From Candidatus Hydrogenedentota bacterium (lineage in GTDB: Bacteria; Hydrogenedentota; Hydrogenedentia; Hydrogenedentales; SLHB01): a DNA stretch of 44,625 nt. Location: NCBI GenBank assembly GCA_016215105.1, contig JACRLJ010000073.1:61876-106500 (forward strand). Reading direction: 5' to 3'. Of this stretch, positions 1 to 7,449 are shown in pieces. Under the pieces are notes generated by a model. It was not told the DNA's origin and did not search any database. It saw nothing but the letters and a program-made list of their open reading frames with translations. How positions within the stretch are numbered: the stretch's first letter is position 1; every line of letters begins with the position of its first letter. Made by a program: the position numbers and the translations under genes.

Positions 1-726
1 AGATCGAACTCCAAGACAATGTAGACCTCATGTTCTTCCTTTCGCTCGAGCGGACACCGCATCTCGTACGACGGACGAGTACGAAATGCGGTGTCTGCGT
101 CTCAATGTGTGCACAGGGTCCACTTCCTCACGCAACCTTGCATAAGTTCAGCGCCTCTGCGTCTTTGCGTCCTTGCCTTAGAATTCCGCCTTTCAACCCG
201 GTAGAGAGCCAGTGACCGAAATTGCGGTTCCGTTCACCAAGTTCTTGAATGCTCTCCTGCCCTTCTTAGTCGTCATACGAACGCCTGTAGCGCCTTCGTT
301 GCACTGCGAAAAACACGGATACCTGTAGATCGTTTTCTATCGTCGCTCCTCATCTGCGGACCTCCATAGCATCGGCGGCTGTCCAGATTCTCGACAATGT
401 GCTCAGTTTCTGCGCAAACGCGCAATGTCCACTCCCGGCATAAAATCGAGTTCGGAATCGCGTAAGTAGCTCTTGCCTATTAGGATGCCAATACACTTAG
501 TACACCACAACCAATGTGGCACGCACATTGTTAATGAAAGCGCGTTCGGGGCCAGAGTGGCGCTCAACAAGTAGAATTGCAGAGCGGATATGTCATTCGG
601 TTGTTTCCAAAAGAGACTACAGATGAATTGAGGACATCCAAGAGCCGTTACGGCGTGGCGAATGACGGCGCGAGTTGTCACCAACCGCCACAAGTACCAC
701 TATACATCGGTATCACAAAAAAGTCC
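1..726. other. Gene-poor stretch at the left end
   Basis: I see no convincing gene here. The open frames overlap one another on both strands, lack ribosome-binding sites and encode no recognisable motif. Around 151-177 the text GCGTCTTTGCGTCC appears; its reverse complement resembles the 'GACGCAAAGACGCAGAG' type of low-complexity intergenic filler that recurs near 3490-3530 and, in a related form, at 24940-25130. The region reads as decayed or non-coding DNA of the island. Confidence 0.5.
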
Positions 727-755
727 TTGACAAAAAACAAACGAGCATGTATAAA
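727..755 (+). promoter_or_regulatory. Strong sigma70-type promoter
   Basis: TTGACA at 727-732 and TATAAA at 750-755 are separated by exactly 17 bp, so both hexamers are at or one base from consensus with ideal spacing. Transcription would start near 762 and run toward the small ORF at 849, which has a strong Shine-Dalgarno sequence. It is one of the few clear signals in the first 1.2 kb. Confidence 0.65.
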
Positions 756-848
756 TTGCGCACCGCTTGTAGTAATAGGGCTACACAAGCAGTCCCGTGT
801 GCCCTCCTTTAATTCGGCAATTGGGTTCCGTCATAAGGAGGAAGTACA

Positions 849-971
849 GTGAACAGCACATCTCTAGACCACAATCGTCATGTCGTATTCCTTTATCGCA
901 TTGTAATCTTTCGCGTCTTAGACGAAGCACCTGCAGGTGTCCAAGACTCTATAGGACTGTTCTCGCTTTGA
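849..971 (+). CDS. Possible small protein (40 aa), unknown
   Basis: A GTG start at 849 follows the perfect Shine-Dalgarno AAGGAGGA (836-843) at a suitable distance, and a near-consensus promoter lies about 90 bp upstream (727-755). The frame runs to TGA at 969-971 and would make a 40-residue protein with a hydrophobic centre (HVVFLYRIVIFRVL) and an acidic C-terminal half. I do not recognise it. The pattern Y-R-I-V-I-x-R-V-L vaguely recalls the C-terminal strand of RelE/ParE toxins, so it might be a toxin remnant, but the similarity is too short to rely on. Support rests on the expression signals, not on the protein. Confidence 0.3.
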   Translation: MNSTSLDHNRHVVFLYRIVIFRVLDEAPAGVQDSIGLFSL

Positions 972-1279
972 GTGTGAGTACCGCTTACTGCGCATTAAGA
1001 CGATCTTCGGGCCTGCGTCCAATCGTCCCCAGCTCCTGCGAAGCTAGTCGATGGAAAGTTGCTAATGGATAAGAGTTCGGAGGTTCTTGGGGAGCACTCT
1101 GCTCGTCTAGTGCATCGCGCCTACGTGTTCATTTGTATCTCTGTCAATGGTGAGACATTATTGAGAATGCGATTGCGTTGCTGCTAGGTGGCATTCTTGA
1201 GATTCTTTGATGGTAGCTCTTGACATAGTGTGTTGTTGACTCAAAGTAAAGGCTTTCGACAAACTGATGGAGGTGCTTT
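972..1279. other. Intergenic, nothing recognised
   Basis: I see no gene here. A TTGACA occurs at 1220-1225, but at 17 bp spacing it faces AAAGTA, so a promoter for the lipoprotein at 1280 is only weakly supported. A GGAGG sequence at about 1268-1272 serves as that gene's ribosome-binding site. Confidence 0.4.
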
Positions 1280-1891
1280 ATGTTTCGCATTTGTGCTAAT
1301 CTGACCCTAGGTTTAGTAGTTGTCTCTTGCGCGGGAGGCTGTGCAACCCGGCTGTTTGGAAACGCACAGGACGTTACACTCGAAAATGCCATGAAGTCAG
1401 TGGCCGTGGGCCTACGGGAAATGCATGACGTGACGTACGCAGATGGTCCCGGGGGCACAAAAGCGCCCGGACCGACTGGGCTCCTTCCGACGGAAGCAGA
1501 AGTTACTTTCAATCTCTCGGCGCAAGCCAGTGACAATGCAAAGGTGACTCTTAGCAATAAGGTTACAACCGAAGTATCCAGGTCGACGACCGGGCAAGTA
1601 TCTGGAAGCGGTACGGTCGACAAGGTTTCTGGAAACGGAACGGTAGCAGTAAACAATTCGGACAAATCCGCGGGGGAGAAAGGATTTGGAGCGGAGGCGG
1701 GTACAACGATGAGCGCTACTCGTGGAAACGTTGTGACGGTGAAGTTCAAGAATATCCTCGTGGATCCGGAACTTCGAAACTGGATGGCTAGCGACAACAA
1801 TTTGAAAAAGCTAATTGAGGCTATTCGGCAAAGCGGTCTTAATTTGCCTGCAGCACCAATGGCACCGGTCGTACCTGTGTCCCCTAAGTGA
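1280..1891 (+). CDS. Predicted lipoprotein, trypco2-like
   Basis: This 203-residue protein begins with a hydrophobic signal ending in V-V-S-C17, a lipobox, with a second candidate at Cys21, so it is probably anchored to a membrane. The start is fixed by GGAGG 7 bp upstream. The mature part has an amphipathic helix (TLENAMKSVAVGLREM, about 37-52), a strand-rich segment (TEAEVTFNLSAQASDNAKVTL), a Gly/Ser/Asn-rich middle (about 105-145) and a strand 'VVTVKFKNIL'. The order helix, then E-V-x-F strand pairs, resembles the trypsin-co-occurring domain 2 family known from conflict-system analyses. This is my pattern recognition and untested. The next gene is a metalloprotease, a suggestive pairing. 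Base composition is lower in GC than the core genes further right. Confidence 0.7.
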   Translation: MFRICANLTLGLVVVSCAGGCATRLFGNAQDVTLENAMKSVAVGLREMHDVTYADGPGGTKAPGPTGLLPTEAEVTFNLSAQASDNAKVTLSNKVTTEVSRSTTGQVSGSGTVDKVSGNGTVAVNNSDKSAGEKGFGAEAGTTMSATRGNVVTVKFKNILVDPELRNWMASDNNLKKLIEAIRQSGLNLPAAPMAPVVPVSPK

Positions 1892-1993
1892 ATCTTGCTG
1901 CTTCGCGAACCGAATTGCATAGTTGGCTGCCTGAAGTGATGTTCTTCCCCATCCTGGCACGACGTCGATGCTTGGTGACTGAAAGGGATACCT

Positions 1994-3148
1994 ATGCTAA
2001 CGCGAATTGTAGGAACAATGTCTACCGCGGTATTGGCGGTTGCGGTATACGGGCTGAATTTGGGCCAGGTATCGGATACCTCTGGCCAAGCAACTGCGCA
2101 AAGCGCAGTAACACCGGTTGGCGTATCTTTCCCTGCGGCGATTCCGGAGCCGCCACGGGTGGGAGTCTTAGAAGCGCTACCACAAGACGTCGTGAGTCTA
2201 TTGAGGAACAGAGACGAAGAGAGACGCAGGGAATTACAGGAATTGACCAAGGCCAACCCCGGAGTTGCTAGAGCCTTTAGTTCGGTAATTTACGAGTATT
2301 ACACGTGGATTGAAAGGCTTAAGCAAGGCAAGCCAATCACCGTTGCATTCTTTGGAGGCTCACGAGATGTTCACAGAAAAGTCGCTGAAGCAGCTAGCGA
2401 GTGGATGGGCGCGGGAAACGTTCCGCTCGATTTTGGACTCGACTCGCAGACGGGGGAATACAGGAGGTGGTCTCCGACAGACTTGGCCTATACCGGTGAT
2501 ATCAGGATTTCCTTCGTGCTACCAGGATACTGGTCTCGAATAGGTACTGACTCAATTAGTGAGAGTTGTCCACCAGGAATGGCTTCGATGAACTTTGAAG
2601 GGTTTGACCAAAGACTGCCTGACGATTACGCTGGAACCGTATTGCATGAGTTCGGTCATGCACTGGGATTTGGCCACGAGCACCAAAATCCTTTGGGTGA
2701 TTGCGAGAGTCAGTTTCTGTGGGAAGACGAATGTGGTCCTGACGGGCTGATTACGAGATACGGTATTTATACGACGCTTGCGTTGGCCCCGAATTACTGG
2801 TGTCGTTACAAAGTCGACGAGAATATGCGAAGGCTGCCATATTTTGATGGATTAGTGTTGGCGCCGTTTGATGCGGAGAGTGTGATGATGTATTCGTTCC
2901 CCCAGGAGCAATTCGTAAATCCCGATGCCTCTCCGAGTCAACTCACTTGCCAGACAGCAAAGAACATGCACCTATCGAGGGGTGACAGAGAAGGCGTCAA
3001 CAAGTTCTATCCTAAGGACACCGGGACCCTTCGTAACCTGCTTCACGCGGCAGCTAAGAACTTGAAAGAGCTGAAAGACGAACCAACGCTTTCACCTAAC
3101 GCTCTAAGGAAGGTTCATGAAAGGCTAGATAGTCTGCGGATAAAGTAA
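1994..3148 (+). CDS. Secreted metzincin-type zinc metalloprotease
   Basis: The 384-residue product starts with a hydrophobic segment (MLTRIVGTMSTAVLAVAVYG) likely to direct export. The zinc site is H218-E-F-G-H222-A-L-G-F-G-H228-E, the HExxHxxGxxHE signature of metzincins in the astacin style, with Glu219 as catalytic base. A probable Met-turn, S-V-M-M-Y-S, follows about 70 residues later. Before the site lie D-I-R-I-S-F and a segment typical of the upper subdomain of metzincins. The C-terminal 60 residues (after FYPKD) are charged and helical and not part of the protease fold. Expected role: hydrolysis of protein substrates outside the cytoplasm; the substrate is unknown. It lies 102 bp after the lipoprotein gene and may be co-transcribed with it; a terminator-like hairpin follows. 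Confidence 0.85.
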   Translation: MLTRIVGTMSTAVLAVAVYGLNLGQVSDTSGQATAQSAVTPVGVSFPAAIPEPPRVGVLEALPQDVVSLLRNRDEERRRELQELTKANPGVARAFSSVIYEYYTWIERLKQGKPITVAFFGGSRDVHRKVAEAASEWMGAGNVPLDFGLDSQTGEYRRWSPTDLAYTGDIRISFVLPGYWSRIGTDSISESCPPGMASMNFEGFDQRLPDDYAGTVLHEFGHALGFGHEHQNPLGDCESQFLWEDECGPDGLITRYGIYTTLALAPNYWCRYKVDENMRRLPYFDGLVLAPFDAESVMMYSFPQEQFVNPDASPSQLTCQTAKNMHLSRGDREGVNKFYPKDTGTLRNLLHAAAKNLKELKDEPTLSPNALRKVHERLDSLRIK

Positions 3149-3189
3149 TCTCTTCTTGGTTTTACTATCTGTCGAATTTCCGCTTTGGG

Positions 3190-3222
3190 GCCGACCAGCT
3201 GGCAGGGACCCAGTTGGTCGGC
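3190..3222 (+). terminator. Hairpin after the metalloprotease gene
   Basis: Arms GCCGACCAGCTGG (3190-3202) and CCAGTTGGTCGGC (3210-3222) pair over 13 bp with one G-U wobble around a 7-nt loop, 41 bp past the stop codon. No U-tract follows, so an intrinsic terminator is plausible but not certain. Confidence 0.5.
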
Positions 3223-4049
3223 TTACCGCCTGTCCCATCTCGGGGTACGCGTACTGCAATCAGTCCTACAAGTACTCCGCTTTCGGAAATCGAGGTTGCA
3301 GACGTGTCCAGCCCCGCGAAGGCTGAAATCAAATCGAGCTAGTGTGGTTGATCTAGAGTTGGGGGTGATTTTGTTTACACGTATTCTCGGCTGTTCCGGG
3401 GGTACAGCGATTACTTCCAACTCGGCTTTGGCCGCTTTTCAGTGTCAGGTAAACGCCGATTCCTGTAACGAATAATGATTTATCCGCGAAAATCTAACCA
3501 CAAGGTTTCTCGCGACGCGGAGAAGAAGAGGGCCTTAGATCTACGAGTGGTGCCGAGAAGGCCTGGAGCGCTTCCCTGGTATTGAGTTCATGTTACGGCG
3601 CAGCGAGACCGTATCGTGTCTCGGTCGCGACGTCTGGCACATCGCACGCTAAGGCGTGAGGCCATGGCTCGCGCGTCGCTGCTTCTGGCAGCTGGCGCAA
3701 TCAAGCTTGATCCCCCATCGTATTCGTCAGCCAGACCTACGCTGTGTAGTGAGATTCACCCCCGTGCCACCCGCGAACACCCCAGAACTGCGATTACTGC
3801 CATCCAGTCCCTTTGCTGTCAACTAAACGACCCTTGTTTCGCAAGGAAAACCCTTGCCCCTTTCGTCCCAAATCCGTCCTCGCACCCGAAACGAACGCCC
3901 ATCATATATGGGGGTCTTGTGCGAGACGCTCACATAGGTGGCCTTGCTCAAGACCGCACACACATGCAGATTCTGACGAGTAGGACGCTTCGGTGACGAG
4001 CCGACGCCCGACTCCTCAAGTCTACCGACCAACTGGCCGCCTGCGTGCC
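3223..4049. other. Gene-poor stretch
   Basis: No supported gene. The open frames at 3185-3475 and 3616-3996 have no ribosome-binding site, low-complexity basic products and no recognisable domain. Near 3490-3530 the text AACCACAAGGTTTCTCGCGA, followed by a purine-rich run, resembles the filler-type repeats at 24940-25130. Confidence 0.45.
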
Positions 4050-4063
4050 AAAGGAGTCTAAAC

Positions 4064-5119
4064 ATGGAGATATTATCTCGTTCGTATCGGCTTTCCAATC
4101 GTCCCTTGTCAACTGGAAACTCCAACCCGCCAGCGTTGGTGAAAGCTTTGCAGCGCGATCTACGGGCACTCGGCTACCTAAGCGAGGGCATTGACGGATG
4201 GTATGGACCGGCCACCTGCGCTGCGGTCCGGTCGCTACAATATGACCTGACCCACCCCAAACCTGTACCGGCCGCTGGACCTGTGCGCGTAGCCGACTAT
4301 AGCCGCGAACGGGTCCACGCCGTGGACGGGGCGGTGGATCGAGCGCTGGTCGACTGCATCGCCGAGATGATGGCGGACGACAAGTTTCCTAAGCTTCCGC
4401 GTTCAGCGAACGCTACACAGGAAAACAAACGAGTACTCGCGTCGTTGAAATCGATGGGGTCGTCCGGGGTTCCAGTGCCATTCTTGCTGGCAATACTCGA
4501 GCAGGAGAGTGGCTTTCGGCATTTTAGCGTTCCTCAGGGGCAAGACGAGGACGACTATGTGACCGTAGGGCTGGACCGAAACGACGCCCGAAACCCAGAT
4601 CGAATCACTTCGCGGGGCTACGGAGTGGGACAATACACATTTTTCCATCACCCGCCAACTCCGTCAGAAATAGCCGAGTTCATACTCGATCCTGTCGCGA
4701 ACACTCTACACATAGTGTCATCGTTCAAAGAGAAGTTTGAAGGAGCGGTTCTTGCGTCGGATGCACGGTGTCGCGCGGACGACCGCATTCAGGAAGTTGG
4801 AGAGCAGCCACTCCGGACTTGTCGATACAACGTAGCCGATGCGCGGTACATGACCGACTGCCAAGCGTGTATGCGGCAAGCTGGCCTGCAGACCATCTTG
4901 GCGGGAATCACGGCGCTGTTTGCGGGATCGTCTCAACGGTATCGAGCCACGAAGTATCACCGTGAAACTCGATATATCAACGTTCCCATCCGCGCGAATA
5001 TATTGTGCGACTGGCCGTACGCTGCGCGCCGCTACAACGGTAGCGGGGTTGACTCATATCACTACCAAACCCAGGTGCTGCTTAAGGTGCTTTCTGGCCC
5101 TCAGCTGCCGAATTGGTGA
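4064..5119 (+). CDS. Peptidoglycan-binding, lysozyme/transglycosylase-like enzyme
   Basis: The 351-residue protein starts at an ATG preceded by AAGGAG at 4051. Residues 24-62 form a PG_binding_1-type module (L-x3-L-x3-L-R-A-L-G-Y-L, then I-D-G-W-Y-G-P-A-T-x-A-A-V-x-S-L-Q). Residues 135-335 look like a lysozyme-fold lytic enzyme: F-L-L-A-I-L-E-Q-E148-S-G-F with a candidate catalytic Glu, S-R-G-Y-G-V-G-Q-Y-T (183-192), and A-A-R-R-Y-N-G-S-G near the end, in the order seen in soluble lytic transglycosylases. Four cysteines (236, 253, 266, 269) could form disulphides. No signal peptide is visible, which is odd for a wall hydrolase and resembles phage endolysins or secreted effectors. It heads a run of cell-wall-related genes. 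The function is inferred from motifs; the family is not certain. Confidence 0.7.
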   Translation: MEILSRSYRLSNRPLSTGNSNPPALVKALQRDLRALGYLSEGIDGWYGPATCAAVRSLQYDLTHPKPVPAAGPVRVADYSRERVHAVDGAVDRALVDCIAEMMADDKFPKLPRSANATQENKRVLASLKSMGSSGVPVPFLLAILEQESGFRHFSVPQGQDEDDYVTVGLDRNDARNPDRITSRGYGVGQYTFFHHPPTPSEIAEFILDPVANTLHIVSSFKEKFEGAVLASDARCRADDRIQEVGEQPLRTCRYNVADARYMTDCQACMRQAGLQTILAGITALFAGSSQRYRATKYHRETRYINVPIRANILCDWPYAARRYNGSGVDSYHYQTQVLLKVLSGPQLPNW

Positions 5120-5286
5120 CATAGTAGGCGATTTCCCGTGTTGATTGTGACGTTCACTCTTGCTAGACTCGCGCTACTGATTCCGTCGTAGGTTGTCGGT
5201 AAGGTATGGTTGTATCTATTGACTTCTGACGCCGTCCAAAGGAATACGGCACCACGGGGAGGTCGTTCAGTGAGGAGAAACGGCTG

Positions 5287-6021
5287 GTGACGCTTCAAAA
5301 ATCTTCATGCGATGACCTCCGACAATCGGTCTCTTTGGACGAACTAACTCGGAACGTTCTGAAAACAACGGGACTTCTTTCAGATCGCCTACTGGGGCGG
5401 GCGGTCCGCGCCTCGGCTCGGCATCTCGCCCTCGAGCTTCAACTGCCTCCCCATTTCGTTGAACTGCTTCTGCTCATAGAAGACAAGCGATTCATGTTTC
5501 ATCCTGGTGTTGATCTCATTGCCGTGCCGAGGGCCCTGCTTTTCAATTTTGGAACCGCTGCGAAACGCCCACACGGTGCGAGCACGATCACGCAACAGGT
5601 CTACTCAAGTGCCGCACGACGTAACGGACGTTACCGGTCCACGATCCGGTTCAAGGCGAGGCAGTCCCTATGGGCAATTTGGCACACGATTCTATGTTCC
5701 AAAGCCAGAATTTTGAGGCTGTATTTGGACACAGTTTACTTCGGACGGTCCGGTTATGGTCTTCTCCCTGCGGCCAGGAGATATTGTCATCGTCTTCCGT
5801 CAGAGTTGGGTATTGCGGAGAGTTTTTTTCTCGTTGAGCGCATCGCCAGACCCAATAGGGTAGACCCGATACGCGTAGCAATGCTATCGATGCGTGCTCC
5901 AATCGCTGCTACACTGAGAAAAGACACCAACGTAGTTAGAGAGTTAGCGGCATTGTACGAGAGCCATTTTGGCTTTGGGGAAAGGATTCGTTTATGCCTG
6001 GAGAAGTCTCTCACGAAATAG
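5287..6021 (+). CDS. Stand-alone GT51-like peptidoglycan glycosyltransferase
   Basis: The 244-residue product shows the GT51 motif order: E65-D-K-R-F-M-F-H-P-G-V-D (motif 1, catalytic Glu65), G-A-S-T-I-T-Q-Q (97-104, motif 2), then S-K-A-R-I-L-R-L-Y-L-D-T-V-Y-F-G with G-Y-G-L (motifs 4-5). GT51 enzymes polymerise lipid II into glycan strands at the membrane. Two features are odd. The conserved glutamate of motif 3 (R-K-x-x-E) is Gln126 here, and there is no N-terminal transmembrane helix, which monofunctional enzymes normally have. The GTG start at 5287 has GAGGAG upstream. The end overlaps the next gene by 28 bp, so the two are probably translationally coupled. It may be catalytically impaired or may act on an atypical substrate. 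Confidence 0.75.
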   Translation: MTLQKSSCDDLRQSVSLDELTRNVLKTTGLLSDRLLGRAVRASARHLALELQLPPHFVELLLLIEDKRFMFHPGVDLIAVPRALLFNFGTAAKRPHGASTITQQVYSSAARRNGRYRSTIRFKARQSLWAIWHTILCSKARILRLYLDTVYFGRSGYGLLPAARRYCHRLPSELGIAESFFLVERIARPNRVDPIRVAMLSMRAPIAATLRKDTNVVRELAALYESHFGFGERIRLCLEKSLTK

Positions 6022-6752
6022 GTCGCGCCTACGTCTACGTGCTCGGTGGCTGCCTTGAGAGGGCGGCGAAAGGGTTTAGGCAACTCTTTGACGTCTATAC
6101 GAATCCCGAGAAACTGGCGTTTTCAGGGTTTTCCGGTACGCGGTATTCGTTTGATCTCTCAGGCATGTACGACGCCACTTCCGAAGTCCTAATAGAGTCG
6201 AAAGGGTATAAGGATGGTTCTGGCCTTGTGGACGCGTACAGGGAGTTTTTGGCGAAGGCTTACAGTACGTTTGTCCAGGTTGAGAGACACAGAAACGACC
6301 TTTTCTGGTTCGTGACGAATGTATCATTTGGCTCAAGCATTGGTCGACGGTTGTCGTCACGTGGGTTTATGTCCGAAACACTGAGAGATCAAAAACTGGC
6401 GAAGGTCGCATCGATCATCGGCGACCACGAGGTAGATGAGGGTCATGTGCGCTCACTCAGCGATAGAGTCGCCATTGCGATTTTCACCGACTCATTCATC
6501 AAAGTAATGGGAATACAATACTGCTTTCGGCCCGGAGATAATCTATACAATGTGATGAAACTGATTCACGGGGGACGGATACCGCTAACCTTTTATGATC
6601 CGATCAAGACGCAGGTACGACAGATGAATAACGAAATCAAGGATGTTAATCTCATCCGTTCTGGAAAACGCCTTCATTTGCCGTGGTATGGATTTGCGGA
6701 AAGTGAAGACGACTGCGTCGTGCCTGACTCCGACAAGTACGATCCGGCCTGA
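5994..6752 (+). CDS. Unknown protein, nuclease-like N-term plus LysM
   Basis: This 252-residue protein is not recognised as a whole. Residues 177-230 fit a LysM module (F-R-P-G-D-N-L-Y-N-V-M ... M-N-N-E-I-K-D-V-N-L-I-R-S-G-K-R-L-H-L-P), which binds N-acetylglucosamine polymers. The N-terminal part has Y-S-F-D54-L-S-G-M-Y-D ... V-L-I-E68-S-K70-G-Y, a spacing compatible with a PD-(D/E)XK-type active site, followed by helical sequence. No signal peptide is visible. It overlaps the GT51-like gene upstream (AAGGA before the ATG). Immediately after its TGA the same reading frame continues into a peptidoglycan-binding fragment (6753-7202). The LysM call is fairly firm; the nuclease idea is a hypothesis. 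Confidence 0.6.
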   Translation: MPGEVSHEIGRAYVYVLGGCLERAAKGFRQLFDVYTNPEKLAFSGFSGTRYSFDLSGMYDATSEVLIESKGYKDGSGLVDAYREFLAKAYSTFVQVERHRNDLFWFVTNVSFGSSIGRRLSSRGFMSETLRDQKLAKVASIIGDHEVDEGHVRSLSDRVAIAIFTDSFIKVMGIQYCFRPGDNLYNVMKLIHGGRIPLTFYDPIKTQVRQMNNEIKDVNLIRSGKRLHLPWYGFAESEDDCVVPDSDKYDPA

Positions 6753-7202
6753 CTTGCCGTCAACGTGGCGGGGACCTTGTTTCAACCGGAGTTGTACAAC
6801 GGTTGGGGTTATCGCCTGCGAAATACGGGCGTACACACGCCGTACTTGTGGAGCTACTCGAACCATTACACGAAAGGGAAATTCGTCGCTGACGGGACGT
6901 ACGATCCCGACGCGGTGTCGCGGCAGTGCGGGGCGGCGGTGTTGTTGCGGCGCATGGCGGAGAAGGACCCTTCCAACGTGGTGTTTACGGGCGCGCCGGT
7001 TGGCGGCGCGTTGGACAGATTCGACCAAGTCCGGTATTCGTTGAAAGAGACTCGGGGCGCGGCGGAACTTCAGGAGTTCTTGAACCGGTTTCCGGGGGTT
7101 TGGGTAAACGTGGACGGGAAACCCGGGCCGAAGACCTCGGAGGCCTTCAAGAAGGTGACTGGACACTATCTGGCGGGGACCCGCGTGGGTAGGGGGAAAT
7201 AG
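6753..7202 (+). pseudogene. 5'-truncated peptidoglycan-binding protein remnant
   Basis: From the TGA at 6750-6752 the same frame stays open to TAG at 7200-7202. The product (145 residues if a GTG at 6765 is used) contains Y-N-G-W-G-Y-R-L-R, P-Y-L-W-S-Y-S-N-H-Y-T-K-G-K and D-P-D-A-V-S-R-Q-C-G-A-A-V-L-L-R-R-M, a block I know from the middle or end of longer lysozyme-like proteins. A peptidoglycan-binding-like tail follows (L-Q-E-F-L-N ... V-D-G-K-P-G-P-K-T-S-E-A-F). The expected N-terminal half is missing and there is no ribosome-binding site at the GTG. GC content rises sharply at the junction. The simplest reading is a core gene cut by arrival of the island; stop-codon readthrough from the LysM gene is the alternative. 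Confidence 0.55.
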
Positions 7203-7246
7203 GACCAATGGGACTTATGGGACCTATGGGACCTATGGGACCGATG
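7202..7246. repeat. Five tandem 9-bp repeats
   Basis: GGACCAATG, GGACTTATG, GGACCTATG, GGACCTATG and GGACCGATG follow each other without gaps, starting on the last base of the preceding stop codon. The array is a variable-number-type microsatellite between the island remnant and the exbB operon. Confidence 0.9.
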
Positions 7247-7410
7247 CGGAACCATTTGCTGGCTGGGGGCATCAATGCTCGGATGGTCCTTTGCCTGGAT
7301 TTTCATGTGTGGCCGGGTTTGGACTATAATCGTCCCTGTTGCGCGCTCAAAGTGTGACCCGTGGCCTATGCTATGGGTTGCGGTCTGTCGCGCTTACGCG
7401 GAGCTTTGCT

Positions 7411-7439
7411 ATGCGGAGGCTTTCTGGCCGCGCCTCCAG
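7411..7439. repeat. 29-bp leader element, copy 1
   Basis: A hairpin with GGAGGC (7415-7420) and GCCTCC (7432-7437) arms lies ten bases before the exbB start. A copy with two differences occurs at 19757-19785, ahead of the SGNH hydrolase gene. The shared core is GGAGGCTTTCTGGCCGCGCC. Both copies sit in the 5' region of a plus-strand gene. Confidence 0.7.
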
Positions 7440-7449
7440 GGAGTAGTCA

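Noticed and set aside
514-529. Sigma54-like TGGCACG-N4-TTGTT
   Set aside because: The -12 element is TTGT instead of TTGC, and no gene follows at a sensible distance.
403-1072. Overlapping frames at 403-693, 577-852 and 797-1072
   Set aside because: They overlap in different frames and on both strands, have no ribosome-binding sites and make unrecognisable proteins. The ORF at 849-971 has better start signals.
1144-2256. Long minus-strand open frame (370 codons)
   Set aside because: It runs antisense to the lipoprotein and the start of the metalloprotease, both of which have ribosome-binding sites, export signals and recognisable motifs. Its product has no domain.
3185-3996. Frames at 3185-3475 and 3616-3996
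   Set aside because: The first starts inside a terminator-like hairpin. Both lack ribosome-binding sites and domains.
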